From contig NZ_PTIY01000013.1 of the NCBI RefSeq assembly GCF_002934365.1, forward strand, positions 48,433 to 112,432: 64,000 bases of DNA. The letters run 5' to 3'. The DNA is from Methylobacter tundripaludum (GTDB taxonomy: Bacteria; Pseudomonadota; Gammaproteobacteria; Methylococcales; Methylomonadaceae). The position numbers were made by a program, and so were the translations under genes. The notes beneath the pieces were generated by a model that saw only the letters and a program-made list of their open reading frames with translations, was not told the origin of the DNA and ran no database searches. The stretch's first letter is position 1; each line of letters begins with the position of its first letter. This document shows positions 1 to 10,511 of the stretch, piece after piece.

Positions 1-352
1 TTTTTTCAGGATTGACCTCCGGCACTACCAACGGAATATCACCGTCATAGCGAAACTGCGAAGTGTTATCGATAACAACGCAGCCGGCCGCGGCAGCCTT
101 GGGCGCATATTCCGCCGAAACGGATGCGCCCGGCGAAAACAAACCGATTTGCGCCTTTGAAAAATCAAACGTAGCCAAATCCTGTACGACTAAAGAGCCG
201 CCTTTAAAAGGGATTCTTTTACCGGCTGAATTGCTGCTGGCCAGGGCATACACCTCGCCGACAGGGAAGTCGCGCTCTTCCAGAATAGACAGCATGGCCT
301 CGCCTACCGCACCGGTCGCGCCAACCACCGCAACATTATATAACTTGGTCAT
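1..352 (-). CDS. asd: aspartate-semialdehyde dehydrogenase, N-terminal part (cut by window edge)
   Basis: This is the N-terminal ~117 residues of an aspartate-semialdehyde dehydrogenase, which reduces L-aspartyl phosphate to the semialdehyde for lysine, threonine and methionine synthesis. Reading the minus strand from the ATG at 352 gives MTKLYNVAVVGATGAVGEAM, whose GATGAVG is the NADP-binding glycine-rich turn. It continues with LEERDFPV, ALASSNSAGK, LFSPGASVSAEYAP and VIDNTSQFRYD, all characteristic of the family. The frame is still open at base 1, so the catalytic cysteine lies outside the window. The open frame on the opposite strand here is only its shadow. Confidence 0.9.
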   Translation of the reverse strand, partial: MTKLYNVAVVGATGAVGEAMLSILEERDFPVGEVYALASSNSAGKRIPFKGGSLVVQDLATFDFSKAQIGLFSPGASVSAEYAPKAAAAGCVVIDNTSQFRYDGDIPLVVPEVNPEK

Positions 353-476
353 CTTAGCCACCCTTCCGTACAACGAAATAACTATCAGCCGGTAAAACTG
401 CAACTTTCTTTATCATGAATTTTAAAAACCTGTAATCCTGAAATTTAAACGCCTTTGGGAGAGGAATAAAAAACCA

Positions 477-1181
<705 letters not shown>

Positions 1182-1254
1182 TCAACATACTCAGACCTGC
1201 AAAAACCAAACAAAACCGTGACCGATTATTTTATAACACATCAAATTTTATCTC

Positions 1255-1283
1255 TTGTAAAAATACGTTTATTTCCCTATTCT
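1255..1283 (+). promoter_or_regulatory. candidate sigma-70 promoter for the CBS-domain gene
   Basis: TTGTAA (1255-1260) and TATTCT (1278-1283) are separated by 17 bp, about 30 bp before the start codon of the CBS gene. The spacing is ideal and the hexamers are fair matches, but this is reading by eye only. Confidence 0.4.
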
Positions 1284-1315
1284 TACTCAGTTTTTTACAA
1301 TCATGGAGAATAATA

Positions 1316-1792
1316 ATGCGTGTTGAAGATTTAATGACTTCAAAAGTATTTACAGTCGAGCAACACGATTTGATTGATCGTGTCTTTTTCTTAATTCATT
1401 ACGAAAGAATCCGCCACTTACCCGTCGTTGAAAAAGGCAAAGTTATCGGCATTGTATCGGACCGGGACCTATACAAAGCACTCGGACCTAAAAGCAACTC
1501 TAACGCAATTGAAGCGGCAACCGGCACAGGCGCGACAGAACTGCATGTAGTACCGAAAAAAGTACAACATATCATGCACCGCGGCGTGATAACCGTTACC
1601 CCTGAAACTTACGCATCGGAAGCGGCGGCAAAAATGGCCGACAATAAAATCGGTGCATTACCTGTCGTCGATAAAGACAACAAGCTGCTCGGCATTTTAT
1701 CGTCCACCGACATACTCCGGGTTTTTTCAAAGATCGAAAAAGCCAGCGAAGAAAGAGAGAAAAGAATCGTAGCCGGCACCAGTCATAAATAA
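1316..1792 (+). CDS. tandem CBS-domain protein
   Basis: A 158-residue cytoplasmic protein made of two CBS domains. The first starts at MRVEDLMTSKVFTV and contains IRHLPVVEKGKVIGIVSDRDL. The second starts at VQHIMHRGVITVTPE and contains KIGALPVVDKDNKLLGILSSTDIL. CBS pairs bind adenosyl nucleotides and usually act as energy sensors. No enzymatic domain is attached, so the partner is unknown. GGAG lies 9 bases before the ATG. A strong terminator follows the gene, so it is probably a single-gene unit diverging from adk. Confidence 0.9.
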   Translation: MRVEDLMTSKVFTVEQHDLIDRVFFLIHYERIRHLPVVEKGKVIGIVSDRDLYKALGPKSNSNAIEAATGTGATELHVVPKKVQHIMHRGVITVTPETYASEAAAKMADNKIGALPVVDKDNKLLGILSSTDILRVFSKIEKASEEREKRIVAGTSHK

Positions 1793-1815
1793 AATAATAT
1801 AGACTTGCGCCCTTC

Positions 1816-1848
1816 AAAAGCCCCCATACAACGGGGCTTTTTTGTTTT
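1816..1848 (+). terminator. rho-independent terminator after the CBS gene
   Basis: AAAAGCCCC (1816-1824) pairs with GGGGCTTTT (1833-1841), followed by a T-rich run to 1848. It sits 24 bp after the stop codon. Confidence 0.85.
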
Positions 1849-1863
1849 AACCGGCAACCGACC

Positions 1864-2430
1864 ATGACCGATAAAACCCCTCCAGACCAAAACGTTATAA
1901 CCGCGACACAAGCCTGGTTAAAATCCGTCATCATTGAATACGGCATCTGCCCGTTCGCACAGCGCGAACTGGAACGAGGCAGTGTTTATTTCAGCGTCAA
2001 TCACGATACGAAAATAGAGCCATGCCTGCTACACCTGATGCTTGAATGCGATAGACTGGATGCGGAACCCGGCATTGAAACCACGCTACTGATTTATGCC
2101 GATGCCTTTGCAGAATTTGACGACTACCTGGATTTCCTTGAAATCGCCGAGTCCCTGTTGGCTGAACAGGGCTATGAAGGCGTCTACCAGCTGGCGAGCT
2201 TCCATCCCGATTACTGTTTTCAAGGCGCGGAAGCGGACGATGCGGCAAATTACACCAACCGCTCACCTTATCCCATGCTGCATCTGCTGCGGGAAACCAG
2301 CATAGCTCAGGCCGTAGCCAGCCACCCCGACCCGGAAAGCATCCCGCAACACAATATTGAGTTAACCCGAAAATTAGGCTTGTCCAAAATGCAAGCCTTA
2401 TTAGCGGCATGTTTTCCGGTTGACCGATAA
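1864..2430 (+). CDS. DUF1415 family protein
   Basis: A 188-residue soluble protein matching the DUF1415 family of Proteobacteria, whose function is unknown. Family-like stretches include QAWLKSVIIEYGICPFAQ, LIYADAFAEFDDYLDF, YQLASFHPDYCFQGAEADDA and the C-terminal NRSPYPMLHLLRE. Conserved Cys and His residues (GICPFA, FHPDYCF) could bind a metal, but this is not established. The gene starts 15 bp after the upstream terminator and is followed by convergent genes on the other strand. Confidence 0.85.
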   Translation: MTDKTPPDQNVITATQAWLKSVIIEYGICPFAQRELERGSVYFSVNHDTKIEPCLLHLMLECDRLDAEPGIETTLLIYADAFAEFDDYLDFLEIAESLLAEQGYEGVYQLASFHPDYCFQGAEADDAANYTNRSPYPMLHLLRETSIAQAVASHPDPESIPQHNIELTRKLGLSKMQALLAACFPVDR

Positions 2431-2431
2431 C

Positions 2432-2830
2432 TCAATCTTGGGGTTTTAAAGCCTCCAACTCCTTAGCCCGCGCCGCAGTAGCGGACATGAAACAGTCATT
2501 GGCATTGACCCTGGCTATCGTTCCCCCTTCGGGATCATAATAAAAGTCGCAGTTAGCCTTTCTGTATTTAATCCATAACCATTGGGCTTCCTGCAACTGC
2601 TTCTTACGTTCAGCAGAAAGTCCGGCCATAATATCCCTGTAAGCGTTATTCAACCTGAGGTCCTGCCGCTCCGTTTCAGCGCCGATACACTCAACCATTG
2701 ATTGGGTACCGCCACCGGCTTGATTCATGCAGTTTGAAAAGGTCTGACTTAGGCCGTCATCAGCCGCGAAAACCGGTTGAACGAATCCCGCCATCAACCC
2801 GGCAACCACCGCGTATTTAAAGCAAAACAT
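2432..2830 (-). CDS. secreted LprI-like (DUF1311) protein
   Basis: A small exported protein of 132 residues. An N-terminal signal peptide (MFCFKYAVVAGLMAGFVQPVFA) precedes a DUF1311/LprI domain with CIGAETERQDLRLNNAYRDI and EAQWLWIKYRKANCDFYY, ending near DCFMSATAARAKELE. The four cysteines are spaced as in the family. Some members inhibit lysozyme, but no function is assigned here. I chose the ATG at 2830 because AGGAAGAGA precedes it and the signal peptide starts there. Its start is 28 bp after the stop of the TPR gene on the same strand, so the two are probably one operon. Confidence 0.85.
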   Translation of the reverse strand: MFCFKYAVVAGLMAGFVQPVFAADDGLSQTFSNCMNQAGGGTQSMVECIGAETERQDLRLNNAYRDIMAGLSAERKKQLQEAQWLWIKYRKANCDFYYDPEGGTIARVNANDCFMSATAARAKELEALKPQD

Positions 2831-2858
2831 CGCTATTTCTCTTCCTGCCGTCATACCA

Positions 2859-3671
2859 CTATTTAACGCCTTCCGCTACGGCATCCGCTTCAGCCGCGTC
2901 TTCATCGGCTTGGGCTTTATGCTCAACAACGGCCTCGGGTTCGGCAACAACAGCGGCATTTTCCACAGAACCCTGCTCTATTTCGGCCTTTTTAGGCTCA
3001 TCTGTGGCGCCAGATTCAGCGGCGCTTTCGGCAACCGCCTCGCTAATTTCGGCAGCAGGCTCGGGTTTTTTATTTAACGACTCTATAAAATCGGCAAACC
3101 AATCCTGGTCTTTAACGCGATTAAGGTCCGGGTCGGCAAGAATATCGGCGACAACCGGTAAATAACCCTTGTTTTTAGAAATTTCCAGCGCATTCAGGCA
3201 AGCCTCTTTTTCGCCCCGCAAACCATAAATACAAGCCACATTATAAGAAGCCGAACCGGCCTGAATCGCATTGGCCTTTTCAAAATAGTTTTTGGCTCTT
3301 TCGTATAGACTGTCATTGGGTTCAACCGCTTTAACGCGGGCCAATTCCATATAAGCCACACCGCCATCCAATGCCGCGCCAAGATAGGCGGGCTCAATAG
3401 TCAGGCAAAAAGAGAATTTGGCGATAGCATCCTGATAAAGACTGGCCGCCTGCTCCCGCGATTTGGTTCTCGCCTGGTGCAGCAACGCAAGCCCCCAGTT
3501 ATATAAGGCTTCGGCAATCAACGGCTCGTTAGCGACAACCTCGGCATAGTCCTGATAGACTTTTTTGAATAATTGGTCGGCCGTACCGCCTTCGCTGCTG
3601 CGTGCGTCCATCGTTTGCTTGATAGCGGCCTTCAACTTGGATTTCTTTGTTATTGACTCAAAAAACGACAT
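2859..3671 (-). CDS. TPR-type repeat protein with Ala/Glu-rich tail
   Basis: A 270-residue protein. Residues about 30-200 form helical repeats typical of tetratricopeptide proteins: EALYNWGLALLHQARTK, LYQDAIAKFSFCLTIEPAYL, LDGGVAYMELARVK, ASYNVACIYGLRGEKEAC. The last ~70 residues are a low-complexity acidic tail rich in Ala, Glu and Val. It has no signal peptide or membrane segment, so it is probably cytoplasmic and mediates protein contacts; the partner is unknown. The start is supported by an AGAGA purine run a few bases upstream. The LprI-like gene follows directly. Confidence 0.75.
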   Translation of the reverse strand: MSFFESITKKSKLKAAIKQTMDARSSEGGTADQLFKKVYQDYAEVVANEPLIAEALYNWGLALLHQARTKSREQAASLYQDAIAKFSFCLTIEPAYLGAALDGGVAYMELARVKAVEPNDSLYERAKNYFEKANAIQAGSASYNVACIYGLRGEKEACLNALEISKNKGYLPVVADILADPDLNRVKDQDWFADFIESLNKKPEPAAEISEAVAESAAESGATDEPKKAEIEQGSVENAAVVAEPEAVVEHKAQADEDAAEADAVAEGVK

Positions 3672-3791
3672 GATTTATCTCTCTTGACTTAGTAATTTAT
3701 AATCGCAGGCTATAGAATAACAGCTGAGCTGATAACGACACCATTCAAATGTGTAAATAACGCATTACCGACCGACAATAAAGAGAAAGTC

Positions 3792-4091
3792 ATGTACGAA
3801 TCAAACACTTGCGATATTGACAGAGAAAAAGTCAATCTGGAAACCTCACAAATCGCCTGGAAGGAATTGCAACGCTTTTTTGCAAGCGGCTCGGCGGTAT
3901 TTGTCGCCCCGGACCTGGATTTGGTCGAGGTGGCCTACCAGTTTTCGATCGACAATAAAGACCAAGTCGCATCATGGATGCAAAACAATCAGCTTGCCCT
4001 GGTCTCCGATCAACAGGCCATTGCCTGGCTTGAGGAAGATGCCGATGTATGGGCTGTTGTAGTGAAACCCTGGATACTGGTTCAGAAGTAA
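3792..4091 (+). CDS. DUF2288 family protein
   Basis: A 99-residue acidic protein resembling the DUF2288 family, found in gammaproteobacteria and cyanobacteria and without known function. Key stretches are IAWKELQRFFASGSAVFV, DLDLVEVAYQFSIDNK, VASWMQNNQLALVSDQQA and VWAVVVKPWILVQ. AAGAGAAAG lies just before the ATG. The Nudix gene follows about 100 bp downstream on the same strand. Confidence 0.8.
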   Translation: MYESNTCDIDREKVNLETSQIAWKELQRFFASGSAVFVAPDLDLVEVAYQFSIDNKDQVASWMQNNQLALVSDQQAIAWLEEDADVWAVVVKPWILVQK

Positions 4092-4192
4092 ACGACCCTC
4101 CGCGCGAATCGGTGCGAAAAGCCCGCAAGATGGCTCCACATTCAGCTCCGCCAGAAATTTCAACCACTCACCCACGGCTTTCAGGAGATAAC

Positions 4193-4630
4193 ATGCCAAA
4201 ACCCGTCACCCCTTTATTGGCGGCCGATATTTTAATCGAGCTGACCGACCAGCCCGAGCGGCCGTTCGTGTTGATCGAACGCGCCTATCCGCCATACGGC
4301 TGGGCCATACCGGGCGGTTTTGTCGATATTGGCGAAACCGTAGAACATGCCGCGATTCGAGAAGCCAAGGAAGAAATCTGTTTGGATATTACCCTGACGG
4401 CTTTGCTCGGCCTCTACTCCAATCCCGCACGCGATTCCCGCAACCATACGGTCACCGCCGTCTATATTGCCGAAGCGGCCGGAATGCCGCGGGCCGCCGA
4501 CGATGCCAAAAATTTCGGTATTTTTACCTTCGACACTCTTCCGGTCGTGCTGGCATTCGACCATGCCCAGGTTGTCGAAGATTACCGGAATTACCGGATG
4601 ACAGGAAAAGTTACACCCTTGCGGGTGTAA
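4193..4630 (+). CDS. Nudix hydrolase
   Basis: A 145-residue Nudix hydrolase, a family that cleaves nucleoside diphosphates linked to another moiety. The Nudix box is complete at about residues 40-62: GGFVDIGETVEHAAIREAKE followed by EICLDI (GX5EX7REUXEEXGU with Ile for the last Gly). The protein begins MPKPVTPLLAADILIEL and carries PYGWAIPGG before the box, as in ADP-ribose pyrophosphatase-like members; the substrate cannot be told. The open frame extends 48 codons upstream, but AGGAG (4183-4187) fixes the ATG at 4193. Confidence 0.88.
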   Translation: MPKPVTPLLAADILIELTDQPERPFVLIERAYPPYGWAIPGGFVDIGETVEHAAIREAKEEICLDITLTALLGLYSNPARDSRNHTVTAVYIAEAAGMPRAADDAKNFGIFTFDTLPVVLAFDHAQVVEDYRNYRMTGKVTPLRV

Positions 4631-4645
4631 TCGGGAGATAAATTA

Positions 4646-4769
4646 TTCACCACGAACGACTTGCATGGATGCAGGAGGTGGAGCAACGCATGGAGCAGTT
4701 GTCGAAACACGAAGAACGCGAAGGAAAATAGAGTAAAAAACTTCGAGCTCTTCGTGTCTTCGTGGTGAA
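4646..4769. repeat. CACGAAG-type inverted repeat
   Basis: TTCACCACGAA (4646-4656) is the exact inverse of TTCGTGGTGAA (4759-4769), with further CACGAAG/CTTCGTG pairing inside. The same design recurs at 52279-52335 and, as a variant, at 58140-58184. The interior also carries GGTGGAGCAACGCATGGAGC, close to sequence at 55492-55540. It lies between the convergent Nudix and gcvP genes. Confidence 0.7.
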
Positions 4770-4792
4770 TTTTTTAGTTTACATAACATCAG

Positions 4793-7690
4793 TTATTCAT
4801 CATCCACCACCGGCGGCGGACAGCTGCAAAACACATGCCTGTCGCCGTAAACATTATCGATACGCCCGACCGGCGGCCAATATTTATCGTCATGCTGATC
4901 GTTATTTGGAAAAAAGGCTTGTTGCTTGGAGTAAGGCAGATTCCATTCTTCCAATAACAAGCGATGGGTATGCGGCGCATGATGCAGCAGATTGTTTTCC
5001 GCATCGGATTCGCCGGTTTCTATGGCCCTGATTTCCTCGCGGATAGCGATCAGTGCCGCGCAGAATCTGTCGATCTCCGCCTTATCCTCGCTTTCCGTCG
5101 GTTCTATCATCAAGGTGTCGGCGACCGGAAACGACACCGTTGGCGCATGAAAACCGTAATCGATCAATCGCTTGGCGATGTCCTCCACGGTGACGTTGCA
5201 GGTCTTTTTAAACGCATGGCAATCGATAATACATTCATGCGCGACCCAGCCGTTTTTGCCGGTATATAAAACCGGGTAATACGGCGCCAGCCGTTTGGCG
5301 ATGTAGTTGGCGTTCAGGATCGCGGTCAAGGTTGCGCGTTTCAAGCCGGCTGCGCCCATCATTGCGATATAGGCCCAGGAAATAGTGTAGATGCTGGCCG
5401 AACCCCAAGGCGCGGCAGACACGGCGCCGATAGTGCCGTGCTCACCCTTCGCAGGATTAACGCCCTCGACGACCGGATGGTCGGGCAGGAAAGGGGCCAG
5501 GTGCGCCCCTACGCCTATCGGACCGACGCCGGGACCGCCGCCGCCATGCGGAATGCAGAAAGTTTTATGCAGATTAAGATGGGCGACGTCGGCGCCGATT
5601 TTGCCGGGACGGCTCAAACCCACCAACGCATTGAAGTTGGCGCCATCCAGGTAAACCTGTCCGCCGTGGCGGTGGATCAGGTCGCAGATTTCCCGGAACG
5701 CCTGCTCGAACACGCCGTGCGTGGACGGATAGGTAATCATTAACGCGGCCAGGGTGTCGCGATATTCGGCGGTTTTCGCGCGCAAATCATCCAGACTGAC
5801 GTTGCCGTTTTCGTCGCAGGCGACGACCACGACCTTAAGCCCCGCCATCGTGGCGCTGGCCGGATTGGTGCCGTGCGCGGAAGCGGGTATCAGGCAGATG
5901 TTGCGCTGCGCCTGGCCCCTGACCTCATGATATTTGCGGATGACTAACAAGCCGGTGTATTCGCCCTGGGAACCGGCATTGGGTTGCAGCGAAAAAGCAT
6001 CGAAACCGGTCAGGTCGCACAGCATATCTTCCAGCTCGGCAAACATTTGTTGGTAGCCGTGGGTTTGGTACTGCGGCGCGAACGGGTGCAATGCGTTAAA
6101 TTCATAATAGGAAATGGTCTGCATTTCGGTCGCGGCGTTCAGCTTCATCGTGCATGAACCCAGAGGTATCATCGAGCGGTCCAGCGCTATATCGCGCTTG
6201 GCCAGACGGCGCATATAACGCATCATTTCGGTTTCGGAATGATAACGGTCGAAAACCGGATGTTGCAGGATTTGATCGTTCCGCAATAAGGCTTCAGGGA
6301 TGCACTCGCCCAATGCGGCATCCAACACATTGATGTCCGGGAGATCGGCCGTGGCCGATGCAAACACCTGCCAGACATCCCTTAAGTTTTCCCGCGTAGT
6401 GGTTTCGTCCAGCGATATGCCGATATGATCCGCGTCGATAACACGCAGGTTGATATTGGCTTCCGTGGCTTGGGCGGCGATGCGTTTCGCCCGGTTCGGG
6501 GCGCTGATAACCAGGGTATCGAAATAACATTCGCTCAGCACCTGATGGCCCAGTTGGGTGATGCCCGCCGCCAGGATCTGCGTATAGCGATGCACCCGGC
6601 CGGCAATCAGGCGCAAGCCTTTTGCACCGTGATAAATCGCGTAAAATCCGGCTATTACGGCAAGCAGCACCTGGGAGGTGCAGATATTGCTGGTGGCCTT
6701 GTCCCGGCGGATATGTTGCTCGCGGGTTTGCAGCGCCATGCGCAACGCAATCTGTCCGTGACTGTCTTTGGACACGCCGATAATGCGTCCGGGAACCGAG
6801 CGCTTGTACTCGTCCTTGGTCGCAAAATACGCGGCATGCGGCCCGCCATACCCCATCGGCACGCCAAAGCGCTGGGAATTGCCGACGACGATATCGACGC
6901 CGAATTCGGCGGGCGGTTTAAGCAGCACCAGCGCCAGCAAATCCGCCGCGACCGTAACCAGCGCCGACTTGGCCTGGGCTATCGCGGTGACTTCCGTTAA
7001 ATCTCTTATTTCGCCGGTGCAGCCGGGATATTGCAGCAGCAGCGCAAAAAAATCATGTTGCTCCAGCTCCCGGTAAGGATCGGCGACGATAACTTCATAC
7101 CCGAGGGAACGGGCGCGGGTCTTGATCACCGCGATGGTCTGCGGGTGGCAGTCCCGGTCCACGAAGATACTGTTGGCCCGGCTCTTGGACAAGCGCCGCG
7201 ACATGGACATGGCTTCCGCCGCCGCCGTGGCTTCATCGAGCAGCGAGGCGTTGGCAAGCGCCATGCCGGTCAAGTCGATAATGACTTGTTGAAAGTTAAG
7301 CAATGCTTCCAGCCGCCCCTGGCTGACTTCGGACTGATAAGGCGTATACGCCGTATACCAGGCGGGATTTTCCAGCACATTGCGCTTAATCACCGCCGGC
7401 ATGACGGTGTCGTAATAGCCCATGCCTATCATCGAAGTGAACACATTATTGCGTTCGCGCATTTTGCGCAGATGCTTGATCACCGCGCGCTCGCTGACCG
7501 TTTCGGTCAACTTTAACGGCTCATGGTTCAGAATATCGGCCGGAATGGCCTGATCGATAATGTCTTCCAGATCATTTAAGCCCAGCTCCGCCAGCATCTC
7601 TTGGATTTGCTGCGAATTGGGACCGATGTGGCGGTTGATGAAATTACCGCGCATTTCCAATTGGGCCAGGCTGGGACGAAATGGGGTCAT
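4793..7690 (-). CDS. gcvP: glycine dehydrogenase (decarboxylating), P protein
   Basis: The P protein of the glycine cleavage system: a PLP enzyme that decarboxylates glycine and passes the aminomethyl group to lipoyl-GcvH. At 965 residues it is the full fused form. The N-terminal half has [27 protein letters not shown] and [20 protein letters not shown]. The C-terminal half has [43 protein letters not shown] and the PLP-lysine loop [22 protein letters not shown] lies at ribosome-binding distance from the ATG. gcvT is about 200 bp upstream on the same strand; gcvH is not in the window. Confidence 0.97.
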   Translation of the reverse strand: MTPFRPSLAQLEMRGNFINRHIGPNSQQIQEMLAELGLNDLEDIIDQAIPADILNHEPLKLTETVSERAVIKHLRKMRERNNVFTSMIGMGYYDTVMPAVIKRNVLENPAWYTAYTPYQSEVSQGRLEALLNFQQVIIDLTGMALANASLLDEATAAAEAMSMSRRLSKSRANSIFVDRDCHPQTIAVIKTRARSLGYEVIVADPYRELEQHDFFALLLQYPGCTGEIRDLTEVTAIAQAKSALVTVAADLLALVLLKPPAEFGVDIVVGNSQRFGVPMGYGGPHAAYFATKDEYKRSVPGRIIGVSKDSHGQIALRMALQTREQHIRRDKATSNICTSQVLLAVIAGFYAIYHGAKGLRLIAGRVHRYTQILAAGITQLGHQVLSECYFDTLVISAPNRAKRIAAQATEANINLRVIDADHIGISLDETTTRENLRDVWQVFASATADLPDINVLDAALGECIPEALLRNDQILQHPVFDRYHSETEMMRYMRRLAKRDIALDRSMIPLGSCTMKLNAATEMQTISYYEFNALHPFAPQYQTHGYQQMFAELEDMLCDLTGFDAFSLQPNAGSQGEYTGLLVIRKYHEVRGQAQRNICLIPASAHGTNPASATMAGLKVVVVACDENGNVSLDDLRAKTAEYRDTLAALMITYPSTHGVFEQAFREICDLIHRHGGQVYLDGANFNALVGLSRPGKIGADVAHLNLHKTFCIPHGGGGPGVGPIGVGAHLAPFLPDHPVVEGVNPAKGEHGTIGAVSAAPWGSASIYTISWAYIAMMGAAGLKRATLTAILNANYIAKRLAPYYPVLYTGKNGWVAHECIIDCHAFKKTCNVTVEDIAKRLIDYGFHAPTVSFPVADTLMIEPTESEDKAEIDRFCAALIAIREEIRAIETGESDAENNLLHHAPHTHRLLLEEWNLPYSKQQAFFPNNDQHDDKYWPPVGRIDNVYGDRHVFCSCPPPVVDDE

Positions 7691-7724
7691 GATTTTTACC
7701 TACTCAGCAGTTTGGGAAACAGCA

Positions 7725-7760
7725 TTGTCCACGAAAGACACGAAAAGCACGAAAAAAATC
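7725..7760. repeat. CACGAAA half-repeat between gcvT and gcvP
   Basis: CCACGAAAGACACGAAAAGC is a one-armed relative of the CACGAAG inverted repeats seen elsewhere in the window. No coding frame is supported in the 197-bp gap between gcvT and gcvP. Confidence 0.45.
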
Positions 7761-7887
7761 TGTTAGCGGGTGAGCATGTGCAACCCGGCATGAATGACGG
7801 CTTCTCACACCGCTTCAAGCCCCAATATAAAGCCTTTCCCCGGCCGCCATGTCGGTCGCCGCCATCCAGGTTCCATTGCGGAACCGG

Positions 7888-8991
7888 CTATGCTGGAGCA
7901 TCCCCATTCTTTCTGTAATAGCGATGAGGGACAAAAGGCAGCGGGGTCACGGCAACTTCAATCCGATGATCACGCACTTGAGCATATAACGGATTGCCCA
8001 AGTCAACGGTATACGGATCAAGCAGCGCCATAGCAACCGGATAGCCCAAGCTGGGAGAAAAACTGCCGCTGGTCACATAACCTACACCGATACCTTCGCT
8101 GTTACAAATGATACTGCCTTCCCGCACCGGTATTTTGCTATCGACCAGCAAACCCACGCGGATTTTTTCCGCGCCGTATTGCAATTGAGCCAGAATCTTG
8201 TCGGCCCCGGGAAATTGGTCATGGTTTTTTTTAAGCAGCCAATGGAGACCCGCCTCTACCGGCGTAATCGATTCATCGATTTCGTGACCGTAAAGGCATA
8301 GCCCGGCTTCCAGGCGCAAGGTGTTTCTGGCGGCCAAGCCTATAGGCTCAACCTCGTCTTCGTCCAGCAGCAGGCGGGCAACTTGTTCGGCATAATGATT
8401 GCCTACCAGAATCTCAAAACCGTCCTCGCCGGTATAGCCGTTACGGCTGACGTTGCATTTTATGCCGTCGATGTAGGCGCCGCAGGCCTGCATAAAGGAA
8501 AGCTCAGCGACTTGTGCGGAAAATTTTTTCATGACTGCTGCGGCGGCAGGTCCTTGCAAGGCAAATAAAGACTGCCCTGTCAATTCGTTAAAACAACACC
8601 GGCCGGATAAATGGCTGTAAAAATACTTAAAGACTTTGTCTTTACTAGCGGCATTTACAATAATCATCAAGCCCGAATCGATACGGGTAATGACGATATC
8701 ATCGATAATCCCGCCATCGCTGTTGGTTAATACCGTATATTTCTGCTCTCCGGCTTTAAGCCCGGCAATGTCGCTGACTATCAGTTGGCCAATTTCATGA
8801 ACCGCCTCGTCGCCCAGAATCAGGCACTGCCCCATATGGGAAATATCGAAAAAACCGGCATGGCTGCGACAGTGCAGGTGTTCGTGCAGCGTGCCTTTAC
8901 CGTATTGCATAGGCATAAGGTAACCGGCAAACGGCGCCATTTTGGCGCCCAACTCAAGATGAAGATTGTAAAGCGACGTCTTTTTCAGCAT
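7888..8991 (-). CDS. gcvT: glycine cleavage system T protein (aminomethyltransferase)
   Basis: GcvT moves the methylene group from aminomethyl-lipoyl-GcvH to tetrahydrofolate and releases ammonia. The 367-residue protein begins MLKKTSLYNLHLELGAKMAP and shows the family's HAGFFDISHMGQ, KYTVLTNSDGGIIDDIVIT, ALQGPAA, SRNGYTGEDGFEI, RNTLRLEAGLCLYGHEID, GSFSPSLGYPVAMAL and C-terminal RYYRKNGD. The frame could begin nine codons earlier at a TTG (9018), but the ATG at 8991 matches the usual family start. It precedes gcvP. No glycine riboswitch is visible upstream. Confidence 0.95.
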   Translation of the reverse strand: MLKKTSLYNLHLELGAKMAPFAGYLMPMQYGKGTLHEHLHCRSHAGFFDISHMGQCLILGDEAVHEIGQLIVSDIAGLKAGEQKYTVLTNSDGGIIDDIVITRIDSGLMIIVNAASKDKVFKYFYSHLSGRCCFNELTGQSLFALQGPAAAAVMKKFSAQVAELSFMQACGAYIDGIKCNVSRNGYTGEDGFEILVGNHYAEQVARLLLDEDEVEPIGLAARNTLRLEAGLCLYGHEIDESITPVEAGLHWLLKKNHDQFPGADKILAQLQYGAEKIRVGLLVDSKIPVREGSIICNSEGIGVGYVTSGSFSPSLGYPVAMALLDPYTVDLGNPLYAQVRDHRIEVAVTPLPFVPHRYYRKNGDAPA

Positions 8992-9140
8992 GTAGTTTTT
9001 ATCTTGGCGTGTCAGCAATATGCTCTAGTGTAGCCATTTGTTTGATGATTTGCCACGAGCAACGCAACGAACGCGAAGAAAAAACCTGACGGCTGCAATG
9101 AACTCCAGCACAAGCTCCCGCGCCGTCATTTGTTTTAGTT

Positions 9141-9169
9141 TTTTAGATTAAAGCCATAGCTTGTATAAT
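9141..9169 (+). promoter_or_regulatory. candidate promoter of ychF
   Basis: A perfect -10 hexamer TATAAT (9164-9169) follows a weak -35 (TTTTAG, 9141-9146) with 17-bp spacing, about 67 bp before the ychF start. Confidence 0.45.
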
Positions 9170-9235
9170 CCCCGCTTTGTTTCGGCTTGATCATCTTGCC
9201 GCACTCACTTCTTATCTAATACCTCAGAGAACCCT

Positions 9236-10327
9236 ATGGCGCTGTATTGTGGAATCGTCGGTTTACCCAATGTCGGGAAATCGACCTTATTTAATGCATT
9301 AACCCGTGCGAAAATCGCGGCCGAAAACTACCCTTTCTGTACAATCGACCCCAATGTAGGCGTAGTTCCGGTACCCGACACCCGGATGGATAAGCTTGCG
9401 GAAATTGTAAAACCCGAGCGAGTGCTGCCGACAACGATTGAGTTTGTCGACATCGCCGGTCTGGTTGCGGGCGCGTCAAAAGGCGAAGGCTTGGGCAACC
9501 AGTTTTTAGCCAATATTCGTGAAACAGATGCGATAGCCCATGTTGTGCGCTGCTTTCAGGATGACAACGTGATCCATGTCGCCGGAAAAATCGATCCCCT
9601 CTCCGACATTGAGGTCATTAATACCGAATTGGCGCTGGCCGATATGGCTTCCGTTGAAAAAGCCCTGTTACGCGCCAGCAAGGCCGCCAGAACCGGCAAC
9701 AAAGACGAACAGGCCAAAAAAGACGTACTGGAAAAGGTCTTCAAGCAACTGGATGCCGGAGAACCCGCGCGAACATTGCCGTTAACCGAAGACGAAAAAG
9801 CCCTGTTTAAAGACCTGTGTCTGATGACGCTCAAACCCGCCATGTACATCGCCAATGTTCAGGATGACGGCTTTGAAAACAACCCGTTATTGGATAAAGT
9901 GCAGGCCTTGGCCGACAAGGAAGGCGCGATGGTAGTGCCTATCTGCGCCGCGATAGAAGCCGAAATAGCCCAACTGGATGAAGACGAAAAGAAAGAATTT
10001 CTTGATGATTTGGGGCTGGAAGAGCCCGGTTTGAACCGTGTCGTAAGAGCCGGATACAAACTGCTGAATCTCGCCACCTATTTCACTGCGGGCGTAAAAG
10101 AAGTCAGGGCATGGACCATTCCGGTCGGCGCAACCGCCCCCCAGGCGGCCGGCGTGATTCACAGCGATTTTGAAAAAGGCTTTATCCGCGCCGAAGTCAT
10201 CGCCTATCAGGATTTCATCGACTATAAAGGCGAGCAAGGCGCCAAAGACGCCGGAAAATGGCGGCTTGAAGGCAAAGATTATATCGTTAAAGACGGCGAC
10301 GTCGTGCATTTCCGATTCAACGTTTGA
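9236..10327 (+). CDS. ychF: redox-regulated ribosome-associated ATPase YchF (OLA1)
   Basis: A 363-residue Obg-family P-loop protein that hydrolyses ATP, binds ribosomes and is linked to stress control. It starts [20 protein letters not shown] (G1 P-loop) and has [12 protein letters not shown] (switch I), [20 protein letters not shown] (G3) and the C-terminal TGS-type domain ending [20 protein letters not shown] to [12 protein letters not shown]. The family specificity motif sits in YIANVQDDG. Length is exactly that of E. coli YchF. The usual neighbour pth is not beside it here; a tRNA-Met gene follows. Confidence 0.97.
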   Translation: MALYCGIVGLPNVGKSTLFNALTRAKIAAENYPFCTIDPNVGVVPVPDTRMDKLAEIVKPERVLPTTIEFVDIAGLVAGASKGEGLGNQFLANIRETDAIAHVVRCFQDDNVIHVAGKIDPLSDIEVINTELALADMASVEKALLRASKAARTGNKDEQAKKDVLEKVFKQLDAGEPARTLPLTEDEKALFKDLCLMTLKPAMYIANVQDDGFENNPLLDKVQALADKEGAMVVPICAAIEAEIAQLDEDEKKEFLDDLGLEEPGLNRVVRAGYKLLNLATYFTAGVKEVRAWTIPVGATAPQAAGVIHSDFEKGFIRAEVIAYQDFIDYKGEQGAKDAGKWRLEGKDYIVKDGDVVHFRFNV

Positions 10328-10332
10328 CAAAG

Positions 10333-10363
10333 GAAGAGCGGGTATTTATAATTCCCGCTCTTC
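10333..10363. terminator. hairpin after ychF
   Basis: GAAGAGCGGG (10333-10342) pairs perfectly with CCCGCTCTTC (10354-10363). There is no U-run on the plus strand, so it may end transcription weakly or protect the 3' end. Confidence 0.6.
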
Positions 10364-10380
10364 AAAAGGCCTGTCCGAAT

Positions 10381-10457
10381 GGCGATATAGCTCAGCTGGT
10401 TAGAGCACGGGATTCATAACCCCGGGGTCGGTGGTTCAATTCCACCTATCGCCACCA
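10381..10457 (+). tRNA. tRNA-Met (CAT), attachment target of the integrated element
   Basis: A full cloverleaf with encoded CCA. The acceptor stem GGCGATA pairs with TATCGCC, the D arm has GCTC/GAGC, and the anticodon loop TTCATAA carries CAT. The T arm is GGTGG-TTCAATT-CCACC. The paired first base pair (G-C) argues for elongator Met rather than initiator; a lysidine-type tRNA-Ile2 cannot be excluded by eye. The stem next to the anticodon loop has one A-C mismatch. The 3' 49 bases are duplicated at 17128-17176, so the gene is the integration site of the element to its right and remains intact. Confidence 0.93.
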
Positions 10458-10458
10458 T
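10409..10458. repeat. attL: attachment site, left copy
   Basis: This 50-bp stretch, from GGGATTCATAACC to ATCGCCACCAT, covers the anticodon loop to the end of the tRNA-Met. It is repeated without mismatch at 17128-17177. It forms the left boundary of the integrated element. Confidence 0.9.
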
Positions 10459-10511
10459 ATAAATCAAGTCCTTACGTTTAGACGAAGGGCTTTTTTTATG
10501 TCTAAAATTAT

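Noticed and set aside
63..395. 110-codon plus-strand frame
   Set aside because: It is the shadow of asd on the minus strand, whose translation matches the family well.
8992..9235. glycine riboswitch before gcvT
   Set aside because: I looked for the conserved paired aptamer cores and saw none in either orientation.
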